27,229 nt of DNA from JANSXG01 sp965652425 (GTDB taxonomy: Bacteria > Planctomycetota > Phycisphaerae > Phycisphaerales > UBA1924), in contig CBFGVX010000043.1 of assembly GCA_965652425.1 (NCBI GenBank), forward strand, positions 1-27,229, written 5' to 3'. The notes beneath the pieces were generated by a model. The model was not told where the DNA came from. It searched no databases and saw only the letters and a program-made list of their open reading frames with translations. The position numbers were made by a program, and so were the translations under genes. Shown here piece after piece: positions 7,077-14,825 of the stretch (position 1 is the stretch's first letter; every line of letters starts with the position of its first letter).

Positions 7077-7931
7077 TCATCGCATACCTGATCGGGCTAC
7101 AGCACGAAGGAAAGCGGTTGAAGGTCTTCTGGGCTCGATCGTGGGATCAAAATTGACCTTCGTGATGTTATGCATCTTCTTTCGCTGATCGAGATCCCGT
7201 TGATTCGTCGGGGGATCCTCGAAATTCAGGTAGAGCAACGCGATGATTTCGGCCTGCTGCCGGTCCGCGTTCCTCAGGGCCACTTCGAGGTGAGGGATGA
7301 CACCCGGGCCGAGTTGGTAGAGGCCGTACGCCGCGAGGTTGGCGTCTTCCGGGATGTCATTATCCCGGAGGTGCGGAATCAGGATCGGTGCGACAAGGTC
7401 CGCGGATTCTGACACGCCGCCGTGGCTGAGGATCAGAGCACACATCAGCTTCTGCTGGTAGTCGTCGCTTCGCAGGCCTGCTTCGAGCTTCTCTCGATAT
7501 GTGCCTGCGGCTTCCGGAAGACCTCGGAACGCGTTGCGTGCGTTGAACACGAAGTTGTAGTTGCCTTCGCCGTCTCGCGGCAGCTTGTCCTTGCGGAGCC
7601 CTTCGATCGAGACATCAACGAGCCGATCCGTGATCGGAAACTTCGCGGACCACTCCTCGTCGTCCGAACGGGCTCGCCATGTCCGGAATGCCCATATCAG
7701 GTCGCAAGCCATCTGACGCTGTTGCCAATCGTCAGATCCGAGCGCGTCGTACAACTCTTGCGAGGGCGGGTCTCGCAGATCCAGAATCGCCATCGATGCG
7801 CGTTCGGCGTTGTAGTGAACATCGTCATCGCGGAGATCGTTGATAAGATCATCCACAGTCGGCGCGGCGATTGTTGTCGCGATCGGAAGGGCCAAGACAA
7901 ACAGGACGCTTAGGATTCGCATTCGCTTCAT
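7077..7931 (-). CDS. Secreted HEAT-repeat-like hypothetical protein
   Basis: The protein has 284 residues with a clear signal peptide (MKRMRILSVLFVLALPIATTIAA, about 1-23). The mature part is built of paired helices in repeat-like units: DDLINDLRDDDVHYNAERA, SQELYDALGSDDWQQRQMACDLI, YREKLEAGLRSDDYQQKLMCALIL and PILIPHLRDNDIPEDANLAAYGL. The recurring L-x-S/D-DD-x-QQ pattern suggests HEAT or PBS-type repeats, which usually bind other proteins. I cannot name a function. Its start overlaps the DinB gene stop (ATGA at 7928-7931), so the two are co-translated. GC content is lower than in neighbours such as thiC. Confidence 0.72.
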   Translation of the reverse strand: MKRMRILSVLFVLALPIATTIAAPTVDDLINDLRDDDVHYNAERASMAILDLRDPPSQELYDALGSDDWQQRQMACDLIWAFRTWRARSDDEEWSAKFPITDRLVDVSIEGLRKDKLPRDGEGNYNFVFNARNAFRGLPEAAGTYREKLEAGLRSDDYQQKLMCALILSHGGVSESADLVAPILIPHLRDNDIPEDANLAAYGLYQLGPGVIPHLEVALRNADRQQAEIIALLYLNFEDPPTNQRDLDQRKKMHNITKVNFDPTIEPRRPSTAFLRAVARSGMR

Positions 7932-8452
7932 GGCTTCATCGCCCCCGGGTCATCGACCGTAATCGCCCACTGCACGACCGAGGAGGCGGGGAGTGGGGTC
8001 ACGCCGCAGTGGCGGAGCATGTTCTGGCACTGGGCGAGGTGGTACATGCTGTGGGTGCCGACATGGGTGATGATGGCGGCGCGAGTGAGGGTGAGGACCT
8101 TGCCGTCGCGCCGGTGGATGGTGATGGGCTCATCGAGCGGGCCGGACAACGCGGCGGCGCGGAACTCGGCGTCGCTTTCGGTGAGGAGGGCTTTGAGCTG
8201 ATCGACGGTGAACGGGCCTTCATCGCCGAGCCACGGGCGGCGCTCGCCGCCACGGAGGGAGTCGGTCCAGGAGCGGATCGCGCCGATGGTGTGCGTGATC
8301 GTGTCGTGCAGCGAGCCGGGGCCCATTTCGAAGCGCCGGTGGAACTGGTCGTGGGAGAGCGGCGCGCAGGTGTCGAGGATGAGGGCGGTGGCCCAGACGC
8401 TGGCGTCGAGAAGGATGGTGACGGGGTCGGCCTGAGCCGGGGATGGTGCCAT
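7928..8452 (-). CDS. DinB/YfiT-like metal-dependent four-helix protein
   Basis: The protein has 174 residues from ATG 8450-8452, with a strong AGGAGG seven bases upstream. The longer reading frame to 8563 is rejected because its extra residues are Pro/Ser-rich noise upstream of that ribosome site. The DinB pattern is present: PLSHDQFHRRFEMGPGSLHDTITHTIGAIRSW with His54, then ITHVGTHSMYHLAQCQNMLRHCG with His134 and His138 as the usual HxxxH metal pair and His130 close by. DinB-fold proteins include thiol-S-transferases (mycothiol, bacillithiol) and many of unknown role; the substrate here is unknown. It lies 37 bp after the TPR gene and overlaps the HEAT-like gene by four bases. Confidence 0.87.
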   Translation of the reverse strand: MAPSPAQADPVTILLDASVWATALILDTCAPLSHDQFHRRFEMGPGSLHDTITHTIGAIRSWTDSLRGGERRPWLGDEGPFTVDQLKALLTESDAEFRAAALSGPLDEPITIHRRDGKVLTLTRAAIITHVGTHSMYHLAQCQNMLRHCGVTPLPASSVVQWAITVDDPGAMKP

Positions 8453-8489
8453 GGGGTGCCTCCTGCGGCGGAGTGTAGCGGAGGCGGGG

Positions 8490-9917
8490 TCAGGGCTGGT
8501 TGGATTGCATGGCGGCGCGGAAGGTGTCGTAGGACTGCCAGCGCTGGGAATCGCCGGGCCCACCCGACATGTAGTGCGAAACGGCGAGCAACCCGGCCGT
8601 CGGACCGCCGACGAGCACCAGACCAGCCGCGAGCCAGGCGACGGTATGCAGAATCTTTCGTGAGCGCCAGTATTGAACCGCCACGATCAGGAACGGTGAG
8701 AAAATCAGGAGCCCGAACGCGATGATGTACAGGCGAACATTCAGCAACCTCCATCGACCGGGCAGCTCAGGAATCGATCGCTGCTCGTACCCATCCCAGA
8801 AGTCCGTGTGTGTATCGGGGTGCTTGCCCTCCGCCAGGCGAGCGTCGATGAAGGCCAGCCGCTCGGCGTTGATCTGGTCGACCAGCGCGCGGGTTCGATC
8901 GAAATAGTTCTCGACATCTCTCGCGTGCGAGACCGCTTCGAGTCCGAAGTGGCCGAAGGTCAGCGTCGATCCAGGATCGCGATCGGGGTGCAGCAGAGAT
9001 CGAGAACCGGAGGAGTGCAGTTCGACCGAACGCATCGCCGCGAGGTATGCGGTAACATATCGCTGGTCATGGCGCATAAGTGCGAGCGCGAGGGATTCGT
9101 GAGCGTCGATGCTTGCCCAGGCGTCGCCGAGAGTCATCAACCCGACCAGCCCTTCGACCGCCTCTTCCGGGGTTACATCAACCTCGGAGCCGAGAAAACC
9201 GAACTCCTGGCTGAACAGGAATATCCACGGTGCCTGATGAGCAAGGTCCTCATCGGTTGCCGGTCCGCCATCTCGCGAAACGGCCTCTCTGAGCATCTCT
9301 GGATTGGTCTCCTCGTTCGCGAAGACGCCTACCGGGAGCCGCAGTTCATCCTTCCCCTCCGTCCGCGTGTAGCGCAGTGTTTCGAGGAACCCGAGCTGCA
9401 CCTTCTCGCGTCCGAAGTGCGCATCGGGGTTGAGGTTGATCGCGGCGCGGATGAGTTCGATGGCTCGTTCGAGGTCGGTGAGGTCGTCGGCGGAGCCGCC
9501 ATTGGCGATCCAGCGGTGGGCGTGGTGGGTGCCGAGGTTGGCGAGGTAGCGGTACTCGTGCTCGGTGCGTGCCGGGTCGTTCTCGGGGATGGTGTCGAGG
9601 ATGGCGCGCTTGCGGGCCATCCACTCGACGGCTTCGTCGTAGCGATTGAGGCGGTCGGAGGCGACCGCCGCGTCGTCGTAGAGTTCGAGGTTGTTCGGTT
9701 CGGATTCGAGCTGCCTGGTGACGCGCTCGAGGCGCATGGCGTAGTACTCGGGGGGCCAGCGGTCGATGCGCCCGAGCAGCACCTCGACGACGCCGGGCAG
9801 GCCCGCGGCCTCCTGCGCGAGGGTGTCGCGGTCCCAGAAGCAGGCGAGCGCGGCCTTGGCGGTCAGGAGGATGAGGGCGGCGCCGAGGGTGAGGTTCAGG
9901 AGGGTGCGTCGGTGCAT
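8490..9917 (-). CDS. Exported TPR protein with two C-terminal membrane helices
   Basis: The protein has 475 residues from ATG 9915-9917, supported by GGGAG just upstream; 18 codons of further open frame are ignored. A signal-like N-terminus (HRRTLLNLTLGAALILLTAKAALA) ends in CFWDRDTLAQEAAGLPG. I recall this start from a TPR family found in planctomycetes and verrucomicrobia. TPR-like helices include EPNNLELYDDAAVASDRLNRYDEAVEWM, YRYLANLGTHHAHRWI and LERAIELIRAAINLNPDAHFGR. The C-terminus has two membrane helices (YIIAFGLLIFSPFLIVAVQYW and VAWLAAGLVLVGGPTAGLLAV), which should leave the TPR part outside the cytoplasm. It probably forms an operon with the DinB and HEAT-like genes. Function unknown. 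Confidence 0.8.
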   Translation of the reverse strand: MHRRTLLNLTLGAALILLTAKAALACFWDRDTLAQEAAGLPGVVEVLLGRIDRWPPEYYAMRLERVTRQLESEPNNLELYDDAAVASDRLNRYDEAVEWMARKRAILDTIPENDPARTEHEYRYLANLGTHHAHRWIANGGSADDLTDLERAIELIRAAINLNPDAHFGREKVQLGFLETLRYTRTEGKDELRLPVGVFANEETNPEMLREAVSRDGGPATDEDLAHQAPWIFLFSQEFGFLGSEVDVTPEEAVEGLVGLMTLGDAWASIDAHESLALALMRHDQRYVTAYLAAMRSVELHSSGSRSLLHPDRDPGSTLTFGHFGLEAVSHARDVENYFDRTRALVDQINAERLAFIDARLAEGKHPDTHTDFWDGYEQRSIPELPGRWRLLNVRLYIIAFGLLIFSPFLIVAVQYWRSRKILHTVAWLAAGLVLVGGPTAGLLAVSHYMSGGPGDSQRWQSYDTFRAAMQSNQP

Positions 9918-9923
9918 GTCTCC

Positions 9924-9960
9924 CTTATACGGCGAAATATCCCGGCGGGTCCCGGGAAAT
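9924..9960 (-). promoter_or_regulatory. Possible promoter and inverted-repeat operator of the TPR/DinB/HEAT operon
   Basis: On the minus strand a -10-like TATAAG (9924-9929) lies exactly six bases before the ATG. A 9-bp inverted repeat with one mismatch (ATATCCCGG / CCGGGAAAT, 9937-9960, 6-bp loop) covers the expected -35 region. No good -35 hexamer is seen. The arrangement suggests a regulated promoter, but no regulator can be named. Confidence 0.35.
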
Positions 9961-10091
9961 GGCGGTAACAACAGGTGAACCGCTTCCTTTGTGTCGCACG
10001 CAGCAATTCGCCGCGGGGATACGGGACCCTGAGTTCGCGCTCTGGGTTCTCATGGTGGCGCGTTTGGTGATGTGGCGGCTTGTACGGCCCT

Positions 10092-10120
10092 GCACTGGCG
10101 GGCGAGCCGCCAGTGGCACC
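10092..10120. repeat. Solo copy of the CACTGGCGG hairpin repeat
   Basis: These 29 bases (GCACTGGCGGGCGAGCCG, then CCAGTGGCACC) match the ends of the MITE-like element at 3721-3864 with two or three differences. Like the right end there, it is preceded by GTACGGCCC. It folds into a 9-bp stem nine bases after the stop of the SDR gene and may act as its 3' hairpin. No T-run follows. Confidence 0.6.
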
Positions 10121-10128
10121 GGAGGCGG

Positions 10129-11073
10129 TCATTTCCGCTTGGAGTAGAGGTCGGCGAATGCTTGTTCGATGGTTTCGAAGTCGAACTCGAAGGCGTGGTC
10201 TTTGAGGCGCGTTGAGGCGCAGTAGCGGCCGTAGAGGGCGAGTTCGGGGTCGGTGCGGAGGATGAGCTTCGAGCCAACGCGCACGGCCCACGCGGGGGTT
10301 GGCAGGCCGATGGGCATACCAAGCGAGCGGCGGAGGGCGCGCATGAAGTGTTTGTTGGAGACCGGGTTGGGGGCGGTGGAGAGGTAGACGCCGCGCATGG
10401 TGCCGTCTTCGATCGCGCGGGTGAATAATCGCGCGAGGTCGCGCTCATGGATCCAGCTCATGCCTTGCTTGCCTGAGGCGACGGTGCCGCCGAGGCCGAG
10501 GCGGGCGAGGGGGCGGAGGCGCTTCATCGCGCCGGTGTTGGCCGACAGGACGAAGCTGGTGCGCAGGATGACTTTGCGGACGGCCTCGGGGCAGGCGCGG
10601 TGGAACTCGGCTTCCCAGGCCTGCGCGACATGCGGGGCGAGGCCGTAGCCGGGCGGGGAGTGCTCATCGCACCAGAGGGCGGGTGGGTCGCCGACGATGT
10701 GGGCGGTGCTCATCTGGACCCAGGCCTTGGGTGGATTGGACGCGGCGCGGACGGCCTCGCCGAGTACGCGGGTGGACTCGACGCGCGAGCGGAGGATCTG
10801 GTCGCAGTGGTCGGGGGTCTTGATGCAGTCGACGGTGCGCCCGGCGAGATTGATGACGGCGAGTGCGCCGTCAACTTCCTGTGACCAGTCACCGAGCGTG
10901 CGCGCGTCCCAGCGCAGGTGACGGAGGCGCGAGTCCGTCGATTGCGGCGGGTTGCGCGAGAGCGTAACGACCGAGTAGCCCGCTTCGAGGAGGTGGCGGC
11001 TGAGGGCGGTGCCGACCTGGCCGGTGCCGCCGGTGATGAGGACGCGTGGGGGGTCAATGGGCTGGGTGGTCAT
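10129..11073 (-). CDS. TIGR01777 family epimerase (SDR39U1/YfcH-like)
   Basis: The protein has 314 residues from ATG 11071-11073, chosen because AGGAG lies seven bases upstream. Earlier in-frame ATG and TTG codons fall in or beside the operator palindrome. The nucleotide-binding motif is RVLITGGTGQVGTALSRHLLEAG near the N-terminus. Family blocks follow: INLAGRTVDC, RSRVESTRVLGEAV, AWEAEFHRACPEAVRKVILRTSFVLS, and GGTVASGKQGMSWIHERDLARLF. The C-terminal DUF1731 part (NPVSNKHFMRALRRSLGMPIGLPTPAWAVR) is complete. These are extended SDR proteins thought to bind NADP(H), with no established substrate. It appears monocistronic, with its own strong promoter and palindrome. Confidence 0.92.
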   Translation of the reverse strand: MTTQPIDPPRVLITGGTGQVGTALSRHLLEAGYSVVTLSRNPPQSTDSRLRHLRWDARTLGDWSQEVDGALAVINLAGRTVDCIKTPDHCDQILRSRVESTRVLGEAVRAASNPPKAWVQMSTAHIVGDPPALWCDEHSPPGYGLAPHVAQAWEAEFHRACPEAVRKVILRTSFVLSANTGAMKRLRPLARLGLGGTVASGKQGMSWIHERDLARLFTRAIEDGTMRGVYLSTAPNPVSNKHFMRALRRSLGMPIGLPTPAWAVRVGSKLILRTDPELALYGRYCASTRLKDHAFEFDFETIEQAFADLYSKRK

Positions 11074-11103
11074 GGAACGGCTCCTCGGGGGACTGTTCAT
11101 TGT

Positions 11104-11148
11104 TTTCAATAATTATTGAAATATACTGGGTGTCCTTTGACGGGGCAA
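11104..11148 (-). promoter_or_regulatory. Promoter of the SDR gene with a perfect 18-bp palindrome at the start point
   Basis: On the minus strand TTGCCC (11143-11148) and TATATT (11120-11125) are separated by exactly 17 bases. Directly downstream, centred where transcription should start, is the perfect palindrome TTTCAATAATTATTGAAA (11104-11121). This position is classic for a repressor operator. The regulator is not next to the gene. The palindrome is not the same sequence as the operator at 3016-3040, though both are AT-rich and contain TTGAA/TTCAA. Confidence 0.65.
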
Positions 11149-11255
11149 GTGAAAATGAGGAGAAAACGGAGAGAGCCAGAGCGGGAAGCGAGCATGGCTT
11201 TGGCGGTTGCTTGTACCCATCGCTTGCGCGATTGGGCTCTACATTCGCTTTCAGC

Positions 11256-11341
11256 ATCGAGTGGTCGGAAGATTCGGGCCGCCCCCTCATCCGTCTGACG
11301 ATCTTCGATCGTCAGCCACCTTCTCCCGCGAGGGGAGAAGG
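11256..11341 (-). repeat. C-rich multi-hairpin repeat, diverged copy E (reverse orientation)
   Basis: Reverse complement of the right part of copies A-C: GGTCGGAAGA, CCGCCCCCTCATCCG, then a hairpin, then CCACCTTCTCCC and GGGGAGAAGG. The middle hairpin is replaced by an unrelated one of similar size (CTGACGATC / GATCGTCAG) in the same place. It lies 7 kb from the main cluster, between the SDR promoter and the DJ-1/PfpI terminator. Plus-strand 11110-11255 next to it holds only the SDR promoter and no gene I can support. Confidence 0.72.
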
Positions 11342-11344
11342 GAT

Positions 11345-11379
11345 AAAAAAGCAGGGCGACGCCCTGTGCTGCGTCGCCC
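11345..11379 (-). terminator. Intrinsic terminator of the DJ-1/PfpI gene
   Basis: On the minus strand GGGCGACGC (11371-11379) pairs with GCGTCGCCC (11354-11362) over an 8-base loop, followed three bases later by six T residues (11345-11350). It lies 30 bases after the stop codon at 11410. Confidence 0.85.
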
Positions 11380-11409
11380 CGCTCGGAGAGTCTGAATTGT
11401 GGATGCCGA

Positions 11410-11982
11410 TCAGGCGGTCTTCTGGTGCTTGTGCACACCCTCGCGGATCTCTTCGATCAGCTTCTTGTTGAAGGCGGGAAGATCGTCGGGCGTGCGGCTG
11501 GTGACGAGGGCCTGGTCGCAGACGCATTCCATATCGACCCAGCGAGCGCCGGCGTTCTTGATGTCGTTCTTGATGGACGGGAAGCTGGTGACTTCGCGCC
11601 CGTGGAGCACGCCGCAGTCGATGAGGATCTGCGGGCCGTGGCAGATCGCGCCGACGGGCTTGCCGGCCTTGAAGAACTCGCGGACGAAGGTGGTGGCGTC
11701 TTCGCGCATGCGGAGCTTGTCGGGGTTCATGACGCCGCCGGGAAGAACGAGCGCATCGTATTCGTCAGCGCGGCCGGTGGCTTCCTTGATGGTGCAATCG
11801 ACATCAACCGAATCACCCCAGTCGCCGTTCTTCCAGCCCTTGATCTGCCCCTTCTCGGGGGCCACGATGTGAACGGTGGCTCCCTGCTCCTTCAGGGCCT
11901 TGACGGGCTCGGTGAGTTCGCTCTGCTCGTAGCCGTCGGTGGCGAGGACGGCGACTTTGCAATCGTTGAGTTTGGTGGACAT
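11410..11982 (-). CDS. DJ-1/PfpI family protein (YhbO/PfpI type, class I glutamine amidotransferase-like)
   Basis: The protein has 190 residues from ATG 11980-11982, with GGAGGT seven bases upstream. The longer open frame to 12138 lacks such support. Active-site features are Glu19 in DGYEQSEL and the nucleophile elbow AICHGPQ with Cys114 and His115. The flanking blocks DALVLPGGVMNPDKLRM, VREFFKAGKPVGAICHG and WVDMECVCDQALVTSRTPDDLPAF are typical of PfpI/YhbO. Members have been reported as glyoxalase- or deglycase-like and as stress proteins; the true activity is debated. It stands alone between a strong terminator and a 190-bp upstream region (11983-12174) in which I see no further gene and no clear promoter. 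Confidence 0.93.
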   Translation of the reverse strand: MSTKLNDCKVAVLATDGYEQSELTEPVKALKEQGATVHIVAPEKGQIKGWKNGDWGDSVDVDCTIKEATGRADEYDALVLPGGVMNPDKLRMREDATTFVREFFKAGKPVGAICHGPQILIDCGVLHGREVTSFPSIKNDIKNAGARWVDMECVCDQALVTSRTPDDLPAFNKKLIEEIREGVHKHQKTA

Positions 11983-12174
11983 GGTTTGGACCTCCGTTGT
12001 TGATGCGTTGAATGAATGAGTTCGAAAGAAGCGCGCATCGGAATGGACACGCGATACCACACTCTTCAGCGCTGAGGTGACGCGCTGATGAGCGTGTGAT
12101 GAAGTGCGATTCATTCGGCGATCGTGATTTTCCCGCATATCACGGAGGAATCTGGGTACAGGTCGCCCGAGGGC

Positions 12175-13746
12175 TCAGTCGCGCAGGAGCCCGGCAGCGC
12201 GCAGGGCTTCGAGCATCTCGCGCGTGAACGCGCGGGCCTCTGCCGATCGGAGCACGGAGCTGTGATCGTCGCCGGGGACGAGCTTGATGTAACCGGTGTC
12301 GGCGGGGCTTTCGGGGCGGATGTCGTCGAGTCGGTCCTTGAGGAGGATGACGGCTTTGTGCAGGTCGTAATTGTCCTGCGTGCCGCAGATCAGGCGGATG
12401 CGGGTGCGCCAGAGCGGGGCGTAGCGGTCGGGGTCGGCGGCGAGCTTGGCAGCGAGGTCGTGCTGGCGATAGGAGTTTGCGATGTCGGGGTTGATGTTGC
12501 CGGTGTCGGGATCGAAGAGCGCGGCGGGATTGCCGGCGGGGTTGCGCGGTCCGAATGCGGCGAACCAGGAGTCCCATTGCTGGGCGGAGGTGTTGTCGGG
12601 GCCCATGACCTCTTCCATTCGGTTTTCCTGGCGGATGGTCATGCCGACGACGCCGCCCGAGGTGTAGGACGGGACGGGCTCGCGCTCGCCGGATTCGGCG
12701 GTGCGGAAGTACATGTTGTCGGCTTGGTAGATGTTGACGGCCTGGAAGGCGCTGAAGTAGACGGGATCGGGCGCGCTCGAGAAGGCGAGGCCGAAGGTTT
12801 GGGGGTAGGACAGCGCGAGGTGGAGCACGGTCCAGCCGCCGGAGGAGTGGCCTCGGAGGATGCGGGCTTCGGGACGGTCGACGAGGTTGAACCGCTCGGT
12901 GAGGTGCGGGATCAATTCCGTGACCAGCGCTCTGCCGACGGGGCCGTTGTTGTCGCTGTCGAGGAACAGGTGGTGACCGTTCGGACCTTCGGGATCGAGG
13001 GTGATGAAGAAGGCGTTGCGCGCGAGGCGGGCGGCATCGGGGTCGGTGCTGCGCTGGCGGCGACGCGGCTCGGAGAGAGCGCCGAGGTGGTTGCCGCCGA
13101 AGCCGGGGATGTTGTAGAGGGCCGGGTACGCGCGGTCCGGATCGTGATCGAGCGGATAGACGACGGCAGCACGCAGGAACGCGTCTTCGCCTCGGAACGC
13201 CGAGAGCAGCTCGGAGCGGAACTCCACGATCTCCACGCCGGTGGCGCGCAGGGCTTCAGGGTCGCGCTCGGATTCGGTGACGACGGAGTTCAGAACGAGG
13301 CGGTGGTTGCCGGGCTGGCCGATGGTGAGGGAGATGATGTCGCTGGAAAGGTTGCCGGGTTCGCGCGACCAGCTCGAATCGGAGCGGTGGGTGTCCAGGA
13401 CGGCCTGGGCTCGGTACTCGCCTTCGGGGAGCTGGCTCCACTTGACGGGGAAGGGGGTGGCGAGGTCGGTGAGGCGGACATCGACGCCGGGCTTGAGGTC
13501 TTTGACATCGAAGCCGAACATCGGCTGGGGCGACGAGAAGAACGGGCCGCTGGAGGGTGCCGCGCGACGGAGGCGCGGGTTGGACGCGGCGTCGGCTTCG
13601 CTGATGAGGTACACGACGATGCGCCCGGAAAGGGGTTCGCTGGCGACCTGCGGATCGATGCTGACGCTGAGGGTGGTCTGCGCGGCGGCGAGTGAGGGAA
13701 GGAGCAGCAGCAGGACGACGGAGAGGAGGAATCGGGCGGTGCGCAT
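12175..13746 (-). CDS. Secreted alpha/beta-hydrolase, putative esterase
   Basis: The protein has 523 residues from ATG 13744-13746, with AAGGA upstream. The signal peptide is RTARFLLSVVLLLLLPSLAAAQ. Residues about 25-185 form a beta-rich N-terminal domain (VSIDPQVASEPLSGRIVVYL). The alpha/beta-hydrolase domain starts near 188 (LRAAVVYPLDHDPDRAYPAL). Its nucleophile elbow is GHSSGG with Ser301, and ICGTQDNYD (Asp458 or Asp461) and PGDDHSS (His495) complete a triad. It resembles the esterase D/Fes group (PF00756), which hydrolyses esters such as feruloyl or siderophore esters; the real substrate is unknown. It is divergent from the methyltransferase at 13783, with only about 36 bp between them. 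Confidence 0.87.
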   Translation of the reverse strand: MRTARFLLSVVLLLLLPSLAAAQTTLSVSIDPQVASEPLSGRIVVYLISEADAASNPRLRRAAPSSGPFFSSPQPMFGFDVKDLKPGVDVRLTDLATPFPVKWSQLPEGEYRAQAVLDTHRSDSSWSREPGNLSSDIISLTIGQPGNHRLVLNSVVTESERDPEALRATGVEIVEFRSELLSAFRGEDAFLRAAVVYPLDHDPDRAYPALYNIPGFGGNHLGALSEPRRRQRSTDPDAARLARNAFFITLDPEGPNGHHLFLDSDNNGPVGRALVTELIPHLTERFNLVDRPEARILRGHSSGGWTVLHLALSYPQTFGLAFSSAPDPVYFSAFQAVNIYQADNMYFRTAESGEREPVPSYTSGGVVGMTIRQENRMEEVMGPDNTSAQQWDSWFAAFGPRNPAGNPAALFDPDTGNINPDIANSYRQHDLAAKLAADPDRYAPLWRTRIRLICGTQDNYDLHKAVILLKDRLDDIRPESPADTGYIKLVPGDDHSSVLRSAEARAFTREMLEALRAAGLLRD

Positions 13747-13782
13747 GGAGCGGTCCTTGTGAATCGGCGGCGGTCCGCCGCG

Positions 13783-14685
13783 ATGCATACCCTACCCGCA
13801 GCGATGCCCGAAGATTCAGCCAACAGCGACGGCCCCGACGCGGTTCAGATGAAGGGGGAGGACTGGTACGACCATCCGAAGTGGTACGACATCCTGCATG
13901 CGCGGGGGACGGCGGCGGAGGTGACGGGCGTGGAGGCGATCGCCGAGCGGTTCGCGGGGTGGGTGCGCGAGGATCGGTATCTGAACCTGCTTGAGCCGGC
14001 GTGTGGGACGGGGCGGCACCTGCGGGTGGCAGCGCGCCGGGGTCACCGGTGCTGGGGGATCGACCTGTCGGAGCCGATGCTGGCGTACGCGAAGCAGAAA
14101 CTGGATGAAGCCGGGCTGCGAGCGACGCTGGTCAAGCAGGACATGTCCTCGTTCACCCCCTCGGATCTGGGCCTCGGGCGGGAGCGGATCGATGTGGCAT
14201 TGTGCTTCATCAACAGCGTGCGGCATCTGCCGACCGACGAGGCGATGGTGGGCCACCTCAGGAGCGTGAAGCGGGTCTTGAGCGGCGAGGGGGTGTACGC
14301 CTTGGGACTCGGGCTGGCGTCGTACGGAAGCGAGCGGGAGTCGGAGGATGTGTGGAAGGGCTCGCGGGGGCGGTGCAGCGTGACGCAGATGGTGCAGTAT
14401 CTGCCGCCTCCGAACCGTGTGATCGGGACTTTGGGTTCGGAGATCGAGCCGATGCGCAACGAGCGGGTGATCAGCCAACTGGCTGTTGCGACGCCGAGCC
14501 GCGAGGTGTTCGTGTCGCACTCGTTCTCGCTGCGGACCTACAACGCCGAGGAATGGCGGGCGGTGCTGGACAAGGCGGGGATGCGGGTGGTGGGCCTGGT
14601 GGACGAGTTCGGGGATGATCTGGACTGGGACTGGCGATCTGGCTCGCCGGGGTACGCGGTGTTCGTGCTGCGAGGCGGGCGATGA
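13783..14685 (+). CDS. Class I SAM-dependent methyltransferase
   Basis: From ATG 13783 the protein has 300 residues. GTG 13759, ATG 13804 and ATG 13849 are also possible because no start has a strong ribosome site; the conserved domain begins near MKGEDWYDHPKWYDILHARG. The SAM site is LLEPACGTGRHL (about residues 69-80), with GIDLSEPMLAYAKQKL after it and LVKQDMSSF as the next acidic motif. The C-terminal half (YNAEEWRAVLDKAGMRVVGLVDEF) is typical of Methyltransf_25 proteins. The substrate is unknown. Third codon positions favour G, unlike the C-favouring plus-strand genes after 23 kb. The next gene follows 140 bp later on the same strand. Confidence 0.85.
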   Translation: MHTLPAAMPEDSANSDGPDAVQMKGEDWYDHPKWYDILHARGTAAEVTGVEAIAERFAGWVREDRYLNLLEPACGTGRHLRVAARRGHRCWGIDLSEPMLAYAKQKLDEAGLRATLVKQDMSSFTPSDLGLGRERIDVALCFINSVRHLPTDEAMVGHLRSVKRVLSGEGVYALGLGLASYGSERESEDVWKGSRGRCSVTQMVQYLPPPNRVIGTLGSEIEPMRNERVISQLAVATPSREVFVSHSFSLRTYNAEEWRAVLDKAGMRVVGLVDEFGDDLDWDWRSGSPGYAVFVLRGGR

Positions 14686-14825
14686 CAGTTCAGAGCGGGG
14701 AGGCGTTGGCCGATAAGTGTGTGGGGGACCATCGGCGGGGATCGCGTTGCAAGGGGGCGGAGGCGATCGGTTACAGTGTCGTGGCCCCGAGGAATCACAG
14801 AACTCACGGACCGGGAACAGTGCTC

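Noticed and set aside
11046..11409. Several short open frames in the gap between the SDR and DJ-1/PfpI genes
   Set aside because: They cross a promoter, a repeat copy and a terminator and have no conserved motif or ribosome site.
12124..13695. 523-codon open frame on the plus strand
   Set aside because: Shadow of the esterase gene, whose signal peptide and GHSSGG motif are on the minus strand.
14682..14825. Upstream ATG start for the DUF4097-like lipoprotein (ATGA overlap with the methyltransferase)
   Set aside because: It would bury the lipobox signal peptide about 48 residues from the N-terminus.
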